Shown piece after piece: positions 1 through 13,063 of a stretch of 64,000 nt of DNA. The first letter of the stretch is position 1, and each line of letters begins with the position of its first letter. Source of the stretch: Cloeon dipterum (lineage: Eukaryota; Arthropoda; Insecta; Ephemeroptera; Baetidae); NCBI RefSeq assembly GCF_949628265.1, contig NC_088788.1, positions 36,318,335 to 36,382,334 on the forward strand. Direction: 5' to 3'. The position numbers and the translations under genes were made by a program. A model generated the notes under the pieces. It made no database searches. It was given only the letters and a program-made list of their open reading frames with translations, and was not told the DNA's origin.

Positions 1-248
1 TATTCGTCCTAACGTATTACCACTAAACTCAAGCCATGTAAAGTTTTCTGTATTGCCGATAGAGTGAGCAACCCGGCACCGTCACAAAGGAAAAAAAATA
101 TACGAGTGGGACCTCTTTCCAAACGCCAGCTTTGCTCAATTTAGTCGCCAGCTGATGTCTGGTTTGGAGCAGGAGAACACTATTAAGCTTAAAAAACTTC
201 ATTTTTTGAGTTACAACTTAACTGACAGCAGTTGTAGTGAGTTCTATA

Positions 249-470
249 TTATTAAGGCTGTGAAATTTAGACGATCGACTGTTTTTTCTGAGCTTCCGAT
301 TGTTGCGGGACCATCCAATGGGCACGAATCATTCAATTTTTAGCCATTTGAACCAGACTTAAAATCATCTAAATCTGGGAAAACCGTCGAGAGCCTTTAA
401 ATACGCTAAAAACAGTCTACAACCGTCTAAATTGACTCAAAATCTGTTGATAAGTGCATGATTTTGCATC
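249..470 (+). repeat. Partial copy of a hAT-like dispersed repeat
   Basis: The stretch from the aggctgtgaaatttagacga motif onward is similar to the left end of the hAT-like element at 49096-50257, including the downstream part with cacgaatcat and repeated gtctaaa words. Only one end is recognisable, so this is a truncated or decayed copy. The short open frame at 155-343 falls inside it and is not a gene. The rest of 1-1070 is AT-rich with no coding signal that I see; it should hold the promoter of the gene starting at 1071. Confidence 0.5.
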
Positions 471-1070
471 ACCAGTAGAAATTTTCGCCAGCTTTAATTT
501 TTTTCATGCAGAGAATAAAATGATGCTTCCTTTGTCATTGGGTTGGGTGGGTCCCAATTCAGACGTCCCTTCTACCCTCCCCCAAACCACCCCTTCAAAA
601 CTTTACCCAACTTTAACGGAAAAATGTTAAACTATTTAATATTCGCTAGTATCATTAATTTTTTTTTGCAATCTTCGTCTGCACTTTGATTTTTTATTGA
701 TAGGATAATTGAAGGGTTGAGGGAATAATTTGAATAATTTTTGACTAGAGTAACCCCTCCCAGTAGAGGAAAAGATATAATTCAACAATGCAGTCTATTT
801 AAAATCGTGAGGGTTTTTTTAATTTTTTTTTCGTTCTTTTAGAACGTTGCGCTGCATTTTTTGGTCGGAAAAAATATCCACTTTACCTAATTCGACCCTC
901 AAGAATCGATTGGTGTATGCTCACGATTAGAAACTTCGTCAAAGACGGTCTTTAAATTTGTTAAATGTCCAAGTATCTCAATGTGATAAGGATTAAGCTA
1001 CAAAGAGAACGTCAGACTGTAATGATTGACATAATACATGTTCACTTATGTTTAATCAATCTTCAGTTGA

Positions 1071-4000
1071 ATGGACCTTACACTAGAAGAATTTGTGCTG
1101 AACAGCAAAGCCAGAATTCAAAATGAATCTTCCGCAAATTTTGGCTACTTCCGCACTGGACAACGAGCTGAAAAGTTTGAGTCATTTCAATAACCCAACA
1201 GAAATTATTTATCATGTTTTCCAAAATTTTAGCGTCTGCGTTTTCGTGGCTCATTATTCGTTTGCAAAATACAAAGAAAATGCTAGACTTGGAAACGAGA
1301 GAGATGTGGCAAACTTAAGAACCACGTTTGAAACTAACAGACAGTGTCGATTCCGCGAATGGCCATCTCCGCGAAAAAAGGACTTGTTGCATTTGCTGTC
1401 GGACGAGAAGAAGATGTTGCAATCTTTCAACACAAATGGTATCGCAACTTATTATCACGCCTTAAGATGATATTCTATTAAATAAATGTGCTTACAGACG
1501 CCCCTGCAGTGTTTGTAATTTTCATTCTGTCCCACGGATCGCGAGATGGCCTAATTTACACAGACCACAAGACAGAAGGAACCGACTATGACAATTTTAC
1601 TACGACTGAGGTGATTGAGGCTGTGAAGAAAAATAGTGGGCTGGAAAATAGCCTTAAACTTATATTTTTCGCGGTAAATAAAACTAGTTTAAAAACTAAT
1701 TAAATTACCCTATTAATTACTTCAGTCTCTATTCATTATGTTTGTATTTCAGCCCTGTCGCGGTGAAATAACGGACGTTATTCATTCTGAAAATCAAAGC
1801 AACGACTTCAGAAACAATCAAAACTCGTGCAGAATTATCAATTTCCCAGATCGCGAAAATTTCGTGGTGATCTATTCTACAGTAGAAAGTAAATTGTTAA
1901 CTCTTATCGATCAATTCCCTTATTAATACGTGCATGAATTTCAGCTACAAGGGCAGTGCGAGATGAAAAACAAGGCTCTATGATTGTGCAAAATGCGTGC
2001 GCCGCATTTAATAGCTTGATAAAAGACTGTCCTTTAGAGGTGGTGCTGAACAAAATCCAAAACAAAGTTCATTTAGCAATAAACTGCGCGGGGCAATCGC
2101 CGGAGGTCAAATTTGTTGCACACAAGTCATTCACCGTGAGCAAGTAGCAAAAATGTCGCGTTTTTAATTTAAAAAATTAACCAATTTCCTAGGAGTGAAA
2201 CTATGGTGGTTGCGAGGGATGAAATCAGCACCGATGCCAGGGCAAATACTTTAAAAGTAGTGAAAGAGGACCGGTCTCAGTTCTTCTCTTGGCTTTCGCA
2301 CATTCACGCAGAGCCCGTGCGATCGCGCTGGGCTGCTGTTATCAGCGACTCGAGAGACCAGAACGTGGATCGATTGGAAAACGTGTTGAAGCACACTCTC
2401 GATTTTGACACTCTAGTTCTGGACAATACAGTTTCTAATCTTGAATGGATTTACAAAAAAGGTTCCGTATTTAATTTAACCGTTCCAAATTTGAAGTGAA
2501 TTTCTAGCTTTTGGAGAACAAAGTGACGTTGGTTGCATTCTTCTGTGTTTGTTTGCGAAAATTGACGTTGATGAGAGCAATGAAATTGTTATTTCGATTG
2601 GAGGTCAGAGGGTGACTGCAGGAAAAATAGTGCACCATTTCATCGGCCCTGATAATGAAAAATGGATTGGCAGGCCGAAACTATTTTTCTTCATAAACAC
2701 AACTATTAGTTCAGACGTTTTAGCCAAGGTTAGTGCTTACATTTTATATTTGTATATCAGCTGAATACTCGTCATAATCTCAGGATGAAACACTGCAAAT
2801 GCGGGCCACAAACCACAGCGGCTGGTTTGTGGCAATTTTGCCTAACAAAGGTAATTTTAGCTGACCACTTTTTCCCCCGGAAATAATTTTTAACTTAAAT
2901 CTATAGACTGCATTGAGGTCCTATTGGAAATTTTACAAAACAAGGAACTGAAAAATGGATCCAGTTTGCAAGAGTTAGCGATGAAGCTACTTTCAGACGA
3001 CTCGTCAGCACAAAAGAAACTACCAAAATCTCAAATCGCATCGACGCTTTCGCATTTGCTCGACTTTCCGGACTGGCCAATGCGCTACATACAGCCAAAA
3101 TTGAACGTAACAGTCAGGAATGTTCCAACAAACGGATCAGATGTTGGGAAACCGAACTTTTGGGAAGATTTTGTACCTGAGTTTACAAGTGCTCACAGAC
3201 GTACGTTGGGCATTAAATCGGTGGAAGTTGTCAAAAAAGAAATCAATTTCGAAGATCTCAAAGCCGATTTAAATGGTAATAGCGACTCGTATAGCGTTTA
3301 CGTTGTGGCATCGCCTCCAGGAAGCGGAAAGTCAACTTTGGTTCGTGAGCTTGCTTATTGGGCCAACAAAAGCGCCATCAATCGCAGTGTAGCCAAAATC
3401 AATCTTCTGGACCAAATCGAGTATTTTGAAGAGAATGAAGACGACGTTGACTTGCTTTCCTTTCTCAAGTTCGCCCTTGAGTCAACTTGGATCAAAAATA
3501 TTTCGCCTCACGTATTGAAGGAGAAGCAAATTGTGATTTTCCTGGACGGTTTTGACGAAATCTGCCCATTCTACAGACGCGAGGGTTTGAGCCTCATCAA
3601 GGAAATAGCCAAATCTAAAATTCCGCTCTTGATTACAACAAGACCGCAGGAAGAGGTAAATTTATTTTCTGCCCTGGAACACGTCTCCACGACCAAAGTT
3701 GAAATAAAGCCACTTGAGAGAAACGAGCAAGTGGCACTGCTCAAAATGCTACTACGCAAAAGTGAGGATGAATGTACGAAGATCCTAGATGATTTCGAAA
3801 CTCACGGCGTCCAAGATATTCTGAAAAATCCATTTCACCTTTCACTGATAGCAGAAAACATCGTCCCATCGAATATCAATCTTTTTGCTGTGTATGGACA
3901 AGTTGTAGAGAAGAAAGTACGGCAAGCAATGGTGCAAAAAGAGTCGTATGACGAAAAAAGTAAAATTTTCAACGCAAAGGTAAAGCGCCGAATGAAGTTG

Positions 4001-7000
4001 CTGCAAAATGTTGCAGTGGATTTCTTGAAATCGCTTAAAATCCGCAAAATGAGCGAAGACGAGGTCAATGAAGTCAACAATACGGGATTGCTCACTATAC
4101 TTCCCAACAAAAATGTGCGTTTTGTGCACCAAACCTTTGCTGAATTCTTAGCGGCACAGCATTACGCGGCAGAAATTGAAACTGGCAAATTGGAGGAAAG
4201 TTCCTTCTTCAGCCACGAATCGTTTAAGCAAAGCAGGGCGTTTATCGACCTCCGACTGGGAGTTGCAGACGCTGCTTTGAACGAAGGGTTAACAGCTTTT
4301 TTAAGGAGACATTTAAATGCACCCTTACTTTCAACGATTGTGTCTGAAAATTTGGAGAAAATGTTCAAGATTGTGTGCCCTTTCTTCACGTTTTCTCCAA
4401 ATGAAAAGGAGAAGATTTTGATTGAAGATGGATTCGCTGCTCTTCAAGCAGCGTGCAAAACCAATGAAGAGATTGGCCTGGTGTTGTTAGAGATGTGTTC
4501 TTCAATCGAAAGTGAAAGCAAATTTTCCACGCTTATCGAAGATATTGCCAAAAACAATTTTCTTCGTCTCTGTAAAGCACTGCGAGAAAAATGCGCGGAG
4601 AGCTGGACTTCTCAAGAATCTAGGAAAATTATTGCGGCGAATTTGGCATCCGAGAATGGCCACACGGAGATGCTCAAAATGTTGGTTGAAATTGGAATGA
4701 GCGTCAATCTAAAAGACAGGTGCGCATCTTTTTTTGTTGCGAATGAAAAATATAAAAATTATGTGAACTTTGCAGATCCTATCGCAATGCCTTGCACTAC
4801 GCGTGCGAAGAAGGACACGTGCAATGCGTCCATCTGCTCGTGGAAAACGGAGCCCGCTTAGAGGAGAGAGACGCCGATGGCAACACTGCCCTCTTGTTAG
4901 CTGTGAAATCCAGCCATGCAAGTGAAAGCATTGTGCAGTTTTTGTTAGAGAAGGGAGCTGATCCGACCTCTGCGAATAATAAGAAAGAAACAGCCCTTCA
5001 TTTGGCTACAAAGAAAGGGAATGTCGCAATAATAAATTTGTTACTGAAAAAAGCGCCTGCGATCGTTGATGTGAAAAATGAAAGAGACCAAACAGCGTTG
5101 CTCCTCGCGTCAAATGTTGGAATTTCCCGCATTCTGATAGAAAACGGCGCAAACGTCCAGTCTTGTGATTACGAATTGCACAACCCTCTTCACACAGCGT
5201 CAAAGTCAGGAAATAATGAAGTTGTTCGGTATTTACTTGGATTGGGACGCTTAAATGTTGATGCACACAACATCAATGGAAGCAGCGCTCTTCATTTGGC
5301 TGCCAAAAACGGACATTTAAAGGTGAGATAATTTTTATTACCTGTGCTCAGCACATACCGTGAGGGGAGTGGGTAACGTGAGGCCCGAGTGGCCGCAGAG
5401 GAGCTTGGGCTCATTGTGGCCATCTTTTCGCCTCCTTGCACCGAGGTCTTTCATTGGAACGCCAGACATATGTCCCTAATGCTAAAGGGGCGAAATCCAG
5501 CGCCTCCTACCCGCACGTTGAGCTATTTGAGAATTTCATCGTGTCACTTTATTAACCACTTCGTGCCATCTCTGACACTGGGCAGCCAGTATTAGATCCT
5601 TGAGAACTACTCAAATATCTCCCATGCTTTGAGAATTACGGAAATAATTTTTGTTAAGTGCAGTTCATCCAGAAAGCATGAAATTCGACTTTTGGCAATG
5701 TTGATAGTTGACTTGTAATTGGGTAATCTTCATAATTGCAGATTTGTGAAATGCTGCTTGAAAGTGGTGCAGAAATCGCGTTTAAGGATGCAAACTATTG
5801 GAACGCCTTGCACTGGGCCGCGGTGCACAGTAATCTGCAAACGATTCGCTTTTTCTACCAAAGAGACGCGGCTCTGGCTAGGCAGAAAACGCGTCAGAGC
5901 GCTTCCGTTCTACATCTCGCGGCAGTTAACAGACATCCCGAAGTGCTGCGATTTTTCCTGGAAAGTGGCGAGAGCTTTTTATCAGACCTTAACGAACAAA
6001 CAGTGGAAGGGTTGACGGTCTTGATGTACGCCACCGCTCGAGGCCACGTGCCTGTGGTTCAGTTTCTGTGCAGAAACGGCGCCGATGTCTGTCTTAAAGA
6101 CGAGAACGGCTCAACAGCTTTGCACTGGGCCGTCAAGATGGGAAACCCAGATGCTGCCCGGTTTTTGCTGAGCGTAGAGCCAAAACTCGTGCTGGACACA
6201 AAATTTCACGGGGAAAACGTCTACCAATGCCTGAGGTCGGACGCCAATTTCGCCGAAGAGTGGAAGTTCTTGTTCGATGCGAGCTTGGACAATATCATCA
6301 CTTCAGTGGACAAGGCCGGCTGGAGTGTCCTGCACGAGACAGCCAGCGCTGGATCGATTTCAAACCTCGAGTTTTTACTTCAACTTGGCTGCTTCTCCGT
6401 GGACGACAGGACAACAGACGAAAGAACACCTCTGCACCTCGCCGCTTCGAGAGAAGACGCTCAAGCCTGCAAACTGCTCCTCCAGAACGGTGCAGACGCA
6501 ACATTAGTCAACAATGAAGGAAGCAACGCCCTCCACTTTGCCTGCGAAGGCGGCAATCTGGATGTGCTGGAACTCTTGCTGAGCCTTGGCACCATCGACC
6601 TGAACGCGAAAAACAAAGATGGAAACACAGTTCTGCATCTTGCCGCAGAGAAAAGTAATTTGCAGGTAAATAGTATACAAATTTCTCAAGTATTTTTTCC
6701 CAAGGCATGCGCACGCGAGCAATAGATTTGTTTTCGTGTGCGCATCCGCATACTAGGCCCTTTGTTTAAGCAGAATGGGCCAATCAGTGGCGTCCGGAAA
6801 TTTGTCCCTTTAGCCGGCTGGGGTAGCGAGAAAAGCGGAGAATGAGCGCTGTTCGACTGTGTCGCCTACTGCTCTTAGCCAATGAGATGGCGGGATCGAG
6901 TCACGTGATTGCTCGAACTGCTTCTCGCTGGGTATGAGCACATGTCTCTACTGTCGCCTGCATAAGCTGTAGCTCTTTTCCCCGACAAAAAGGGGCACTT

Positions 7001-7798
7001 TACGAATGCGAATTTCTCGGTTGTTTTAGTTCCCGCGGTCATGGTTTCGACTTATGTTGTAGATCAACTCGTGCGCTTTCGTTTGACACCAATTGAGACA
7101 CGGATGGCTGCATTAATTTTGACACAGAGCCGCTAACGAAAACTCATTTAACATGGGGAAAGATAGGGAAAGTGGATCTGCGCAGGGCGAACGCACGCCG
7201 GCCCGCTGATTTGCGCGACTCTCAATTTCAATTAGTTTCCAATGCGTCAAAGAACTTACAAAATTTAATGTTTAAGCAAATGATTTCAAGCAAAATATAT
7301 ATTAATTTACAGATTACCCAGTATTTGCTTGGGTCTGGACAAGTTTCTGTTGACGAACGCGACAAGCGTGGATCAACAGCTTTCCATCTCGCAGCCAAAT
7401 TCGCGAGGGTAGAAATGTGCAAACTGCTTTTGACTGGCGGCGCTGATCTCTACACGGAGAGTGACAACGAAGTAAATGCGTTGATGATGGCGTGCAACGG
7501 AAAAAATTGGGAGGTGCTCGATTTTCTACTGCAGAGAGGAAATTTTGATCTGGAAAAGAGTAGCTTTGATGGACGAACCGCGCTGCACTTTGCTGCGGCA
7601 TCTGGAGACCTGAGATGTACGCAAATTCTGCTCGCAGCCGGAGCAGATATTAACGCCAAGGATTTATGGAATCGCACACCAATCCAGTTGGCCGAGTTTT
7701 ATGATAGCACCAAAGTGGTCAATTTTTTAGCAGAGAATGGCGCCCTTATTGAAAATGAAGAATCAGAATCAGAGGGCGAAACAGATGAGACTGCATAA
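1071..7798 (+). CDS. Caspase - pseudocaspase - NACHT - ankyrin repeat protein (NLR-like)
   Basis: Proposed exons: 1071-1174, 1233-1438, 1498-1673, 1753-1888, 1945-2143, 2193-2461, 2508-2728, 2784-2850, 2907-4719, 4776-5322, 5742-6665, 7313-7798. They sum to 5148 nt, 1715 codons plus stop, and every junction keeps frame at GT-AG. Residues ~35-270 are caspase-like (peptidase C14): His116 in LSHG, Cys164 in PCRGE after KLIFFA, and a p10-like GSMIVQNAC. Residues ~290-510 repeat the fold (GRPKLFFF) but have LFAK and INTT at the catalytic positions. NACHT ATPase: Walker A PPGSGKST (~598-603), Walker B FLDGFDE (~671-677), sensor ITTRP (~704). About 20 ankyrin repeats (~1040-1705) follow, then an acidic tail. 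By family knowledge STAND ATPases oligomerise on ligand binding, so this is inferred to be an intracellular sensor that activates its own protease by proximity. No signal peptide. The first exon is the weakest part; ATG 1123 without the first intron is the alternative. Confidence 0.82.
6716..7230. other. GC-rich, CCAAT-bearing island inside the last intron of the NACHT gene
   Basis: The 647-bp intron 6666-7312 contains a block much richer in GC and CpG than the surrounding introns. It has two CCAAT-type boxes (ggccaatcag near 6778, agccaatgag near 6878) and a cacgtg E-box-like word near 6902. No reading frame is convincing. It may be an internal promoter, an unannotated noncoding RNA gene or inserted DNA; the sequence does not decide. 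Confidence 0.3.
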
Positions 7799-8962
7799 AT
7801 TAGTTTCTTCTTAAAACATTAAATTTCATATATTTTAAAAAATAAGCCACTTCGTCAATTATTTCAATCTACATCTTGATACCAAGAAAAAGGAAATTAT
7901 TTTCATCATTGGAATGGAATTAGTGGGCAACAAATTAATTCGAGCAATACTAATAATTGTACTAGAAATATTGCATTTAATTTTGCAACAAATTTTTTCG
8001 CAACTGCTTCCTGTGCAATTAAATTTTAAATAAAACTATTTAATTTCAAAATTATTACAAAAAATATTAATTATGTACTTTTTATTTCAGCTTATTTTTC
8101 AAAAAATTTGCAGGATTTGTTCCAAGAAGTGAAGTGTATTGCAGCAATGATTTAAAGCAGATTAATTACATGCAATCACGTAATTCACCTATATAGCAGC
8201 ACACAAAAATATATTGGGGCTTTGATAGTAACGCGCATTTACCTAAATTTAGATTTCTCCGGATTTCTCACTAATTTACTGATTTCGGTACGGCATGCAA
8301 CCCGCACAATACGCAGAAGTGGAAAATGCGCGAGAATTGACAGTAGCGCGTGCCTCCTGTTGACCGTTCAAAATACTATTATTTTCAAACAAATGAACGC
8401 TGTCCCATTCCTCATGCCAAGCTGGCCCGGCCCCGCATTAATAAAATCTAGCGCATTTTCTGGATGAGACTCGTCCTTATGATTGAATTGATAATAAATA
8501 AAAAAAAAATAAGCAAAACGGGGAAGCACAATTTGACGTTGTTGACCTCAGCGTACTACATAAACCGCATAAACCTGTCTTTTTGCTACACTGTACGGAC
8601 TTGCGCGCTGCTGATGCTGAACCCCGAAATTTTTCTGCTACAGAAATGATTCCGGGAATACGTATGCATGCTGAGAAGAACCTCCTTAATTTACTTACAT
8701 TGATGGGCTGAAATTTCGGGAGTGTCTCGCCTTCGTTTCATCGTAAATCACAAAAATGCTGAAGGAAACAGTGCACACTGGGAAGTTTAAAATTTTCGCG
8801 GGAAGCAGCATGGCCGACAGCGGCCGCATTTAGTTGTGATGCCGGTCGTTTGTCGCTGCAGTGCTGCAGGAGGACCACATTGCCAAAGGTGCACACGCGG
8901 ATAGAATCAAAAGAAAACCGCGTTTAAAACGGGATTTTCTCGACCTGCGGCTTGTCTAAACG
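7799..8962. other. Intergenic: 3' UTR of the NACHT gene and 5' region of eRF3
   Basis: AT-rich sequence follows the NACHT-gene stop, with an attaaa signal-like word near 7819 that could serve polyadenylation. From about 8780 the sequence becomes more GC-rich (gcggccgc near 8820, GC-rich exon-like text to 8962), consistent with the eRF3 promoter and 5' UTR. No protein gene is seen between. Confidence 0.5.
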
Positions 8963-11900
8963 ATGAGCAGCGGCACTGAGCAAAACGCAACGACTTCCGA
9001 GGCTGTGCCTACGCCCGAGAGCTGGGAGAAGGCCGATTCCACAGGCGCTACGATCGCCGCCACGACACAGCCCCTAGACGAACAATCTATCAGATACAGT
9101 CTTAACGTGAATGCGGCAGAATTTGTTCCCTCCTGGATGCCTTCCTCCGCTCCCGCAGATACCTCCGCAGGCACCCCGGACAGCCCTGCGAAAACACCGA
9201 GTGGTGAGTGCCCGAATGGCCCACTTTCGGCCGCCGGACCGCGGTCCATATGGCCGCGAGTGTGTCCGTGTTGCGGCCACACCTCCCGCTTTTGCCCAAT
9301 TCCTCGCTCACCCCGGCCGGCCGACTTACTCTAATGCAATTTGCTGACTCGACAACAATTTTAAATTTGATTCGTGCCCGTCCGGCACTCAAATTAGCCC
9401 AAGCCGACGTGCAATTTCCGCTTTCACGACTCGCGATTCGTCGCGTGTTTTTCCCAGACAAAAGCAGCCCTGACGGAGTCGCGCTCGCCCTAGGAATGGA
9501 GGAGCCACCTGGATCAGCATCCCCTAAGAAACAACCCCCTGACGGTTCGTCCAAGGCTTCCACCCCCGAAGAAGGACAATCCATTACCGCGGCCATGTCG
9601 GCTCTGCAGGTTAACGAGGTTTGACTCATCCCCCGGACATGTGACCGGCTTTGATTAACTTTTGCTCTCGATCCGAGTAGCCGGCCGCGGTAGACAGTTG
9701 GGAAGAAGCCGCCGATGGAGACGAATTGGCGGACGAGGACGTCGAGGAGGAGGAAGAGGAGCTTGTTGTCAAGCCCAAGAAGAGAGCGGCAAAGGCCGAG
9801 GAAACCAGAAGCAAAAAGGAGCACATCAACGTCGTATTTATTGGCCACGTTGGTATGTGTTTCATTACGAAATCCTGTTTTTCTTTAAGTTAACGCGTAA
9901 ATAAAAAAAAAACAGATGCCGGCAAGAGCACGATTGGTGGACAAATCATGTACCTGACTGGCATGGTTGAAAAGAGGACTCTTGAGAAGTATGAGAGGGA
10001 GGCCAAGGAAAAGAACAGAGAAACATGGTACCTCTCGTGGGCGCTCGACACAAATCTTGAAGGTCAGTGCTGTGACAAACCTTTCATTCCAGGATAGCAC
10101 TGTATCAGGAAATTGCTTATTAAGAATTAATTGAAACCGATGTTAAGATAGAAGTCGTGTTTACGTGTCAGATTTCAAGAGAAAACTATTGGATCAAAAA
10201 TAAAAATTCTCTTGACGGCCGCAGGGTTGCATTTTGCTTACCCTCTGGGATTTTTTCACCACTTATTTTTTTACCAATTTCTTGCACAAGAATTGATTTT
10301 TTCTGTGTTTTAATTCAAGGCCATGAGCTAATAATTATTAAAAAATTATTGAAAACAGGTGCAAAAATTGGTTGCAAGATACTGGTAAAAAATATTAATA
10401 AACCGGTTTTAACCTCTGCATTTTTTTAATGCGAGTGTTGTGCAACCATGTGACAAAGACACTTTTAGACCAGAGTCAATGTTTCAATTTTTGACCTAAT
10501 TAAATAAGCTTTTCCTGACGTATTAGTTTTTTTATGCAAATTTTCAAGGGTCTAACAAATTCTGGTTCACGTTTGTATTTTTTTAAACCCTTTGTTTCAT
10601 TTGAAAGCCTGAAGTCCCTGTACCCCCTGCCCCAAATAAAAAATTTTTAAACCAAGTTTTCCGCTGCAGTCCAGTTTTGAGGCTTAAATTATACGGTGAC
10701 ATTTCAGAGCGCGAGAAAGGCAAGACCGTGGAAGTGGGACGCGCCTTCTTCGAAACTGAGGGCAAACATTTCACCATCCTCGATGCACCTGGACACAAGA
10801 GTTTTGTTCCGAACATGATTGGTGGCGCTGCGCAAGCCGACCTTGCCGTCCTCGTAATTTCCGCGAGAAAGGGAGAGTTCGAAACCGGATTCGACCGAGG
10901 CGGACAAACAAGAGAGCACGCGATGCTGGCCAAAACTGCAGGAGTGCGGCACCTGGTTGTCCTTATCAATAAAATGGACGATCCCACCGTGGAGTGGTCG
11001 GAAGAGAGGTAATCGTCAACGCATTACCTTGATTACCAGGAAGTTTACACTCTTCTCTTTGCAGATATAATGAATGTAGAGACAAGTTAATGCCCTACCT
11101 TAAGAAACTTGGTTTTAACCCTCAGAAGGACCTCACATTCATGCCTTGCTCTGGACTCACTGGTCTGGGCCTTAAAGAGAAAATAGATGAAAATCTGTGT
11201 CCGTGGTACAGGTGAGTGTCAAGCTGAATTTTGACTAGCAGGCACACAATTTGAATATAATTAAAGAGGTTTTTACTGCAGAAACACTTAAATTGTAATA
11301 AATTATTTTTAAATTGAAGAAGTTCAAGATGGAGATGTTTCTTATATTTGAATTTTTTGTTTTGTTACTTTGCTTAAATTGGCTTAGGCGAAATTATTCG
11401 TAAAAAGCCAGCAATTTTGGAACACTGGCATAACTAACAATGCTTTCATCTGCAGAGGGGAAGCCTTCATTCCATACATCGACCAGCTGCCGTCATTAGG
11501 TCGAACTAACGAGGGGCCTTTTATGATGCCAGTAGTGGACAAATACAAGGACATGGGTACTGTAGTAATGGGAAAGGTGGAGTCTGGAGAAGCCAGAAAA
11601 GGTCAAAGTCTTCTTCTAATGCCTAATAGGGTGAGTCGACTTAATCTTCGCCACCGTACTTGTACTTAAACGCTGTCAAATAAATTGCAGACGCCAGTGA
11701 TAGTGGACCAGTTGTGGTCTGATGACGAAGAAGTTACTTCTGTGAGCTCAGGAGAGAACGTCAAGATCAAACTGAAAGGAATTGAAGAAGAGGATGTGTC
11801 CCCAGGATTTGTGCTCTGTGATGCCAACAATCCGACTAAAACTGGCCGCATTTTTGATGCTCAAGTACGCTATCCTCTTAAATACATGATTTTAACATTC

Positions 11901-13063
11901 ATTTTCTTTTTGTGTGCCGTAGGTAGTTATTTTGGAGCACAAGAGCATTATTTGTGCAGGCTATTCAGCAGTCATGCACATCCACTGTGTAGCCGAGGAG
12001 GTTACAGTCAAGGTAATAATCTTTGCAATTCTGAAGGAATTGACGTGTTTTAGTCTCTGGCGACTTTTTTAAACGATTGAGTTTGTTGTGGAATTTCAAA
12101 TGGGGAAAATTGCTTTAAAAGCTAATTGTGATGCCTGTTTTCACTCAATCGCGATGATGTTATTTATCAGTTCTGTTAGACCCTGCCTGAAAAGACAAAA
12201 AATAACTCATCTTTGGATTTTAATTGGCAAAAAAATATTCTTTTATATGATTAAGACAAGTAGCTTCCACTCCTTGGGCCCTTCAGGCCTCCAGAAGGGC
12301 GCTTCGCGTGACCTGAGGACGGTCGATTACAGGCAAGCGTAAGAAATCTTCACAGAGTATCCCCAAATGTACTCAAAATATGTGAAAAAACCTTGGGAGT
12401 GGATCTCAAGTCTAAATTTTAAACTCTTGCCAGTAAATCAATATAAAATTTCTGAGCTTACTGTCAGGTCGTGTAGCTCCATTTTTGTCATAAAAAAATT
12501 AAAATACACACTTAGGGTTTATGCAACTGGCCAATTTTGTCGAAATATAAAAATTCTGCGGGAATGTTTTTATCAATTATAAACTAGGAAATTTCATCAG
12601 CTCTCAGAATGTGCTCACAATGAACAATTTAAACTTTTAAATACCCTTGTGGGAATTGTTACAAAAATTAATTACCCATATATTCTCATCAGGAATTTGA
12701 AAATTTCGCCAAAATCGAATGTTTTGAATCCTTAGAGTTGGCTTGTATGGTATGACGGGAAATAGAGTACTGAGTGTGTGATGCGTCGGATTGCAGGCTC
12801 TGATTTGCTTGGTTGACAAGAAGACTGGTGACAAGTCCAAGACGCGGCCGCGCTTTGTCAAGCAGGATCAAGTGGTGATCATGAGGCTTGAGTGTGCTGG
12901 CGTCATTTGCCTGGAGCCCTTCAAACTCTTCCCGCAAATGGGAAGATTCACTCTCCGAGACGAAGGCGAGTATTCGTTTTCTTTCGCTCCACTTGGACTG
13001 ATTTTTATTTATTTTTCAGGCAAAACCATTGCAATCGGCAAGGTGCTCAAGGTGATAGAGTAA
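8963..13063 (+). CDS. GSPT1: Eukaryotic peptide chain release factor GTP-binding subunit eRF3
   Basis: Exons: 8963-9203, 9458-9618, 9681-9852, 9916-10062, 10708-11008, 11065-11211, 11456-11630, 11691-11864, 11923-12012, 12797-12965, 13020-13063; 1821 nt, 606 aa, frame kept throughout, near the usual length (human ~637). eRF3 is the translational GTPase that partners eRF1 at stop codons. The N-terminus has a PAM2-like [12 protein letters not shown] (PABP binding), then a disordered acidic region (VEEEEEEL). GTPase motifs are complete: GHVDAGKST (split across exons 3-4), switch I around [17 protein letters not shown] and PCSGLTG. Two EF-Tu-like beta-barrels follow, ending KVLKVIE. The junction at 12965/12966 uses a GC donor (gaag|gcgagt) with a normal AG acceptor. 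The end of exon 2 could instead be 9609; both options are in frame. Confidence 0.95.

Noticed and set aside
155-343. Plus-strand 62-codon frame
   Set aside because: It overlaps a dispersed repeat related to 49096-50257 and has no protein signature.
9102-9848. Minus-strand open frame of 248 codons
   Set aside because: It lies across eRF3 exons 1-3 and introns in the opposite strand, has no domain, and is explained by the GC-rich codon use of eRF3.
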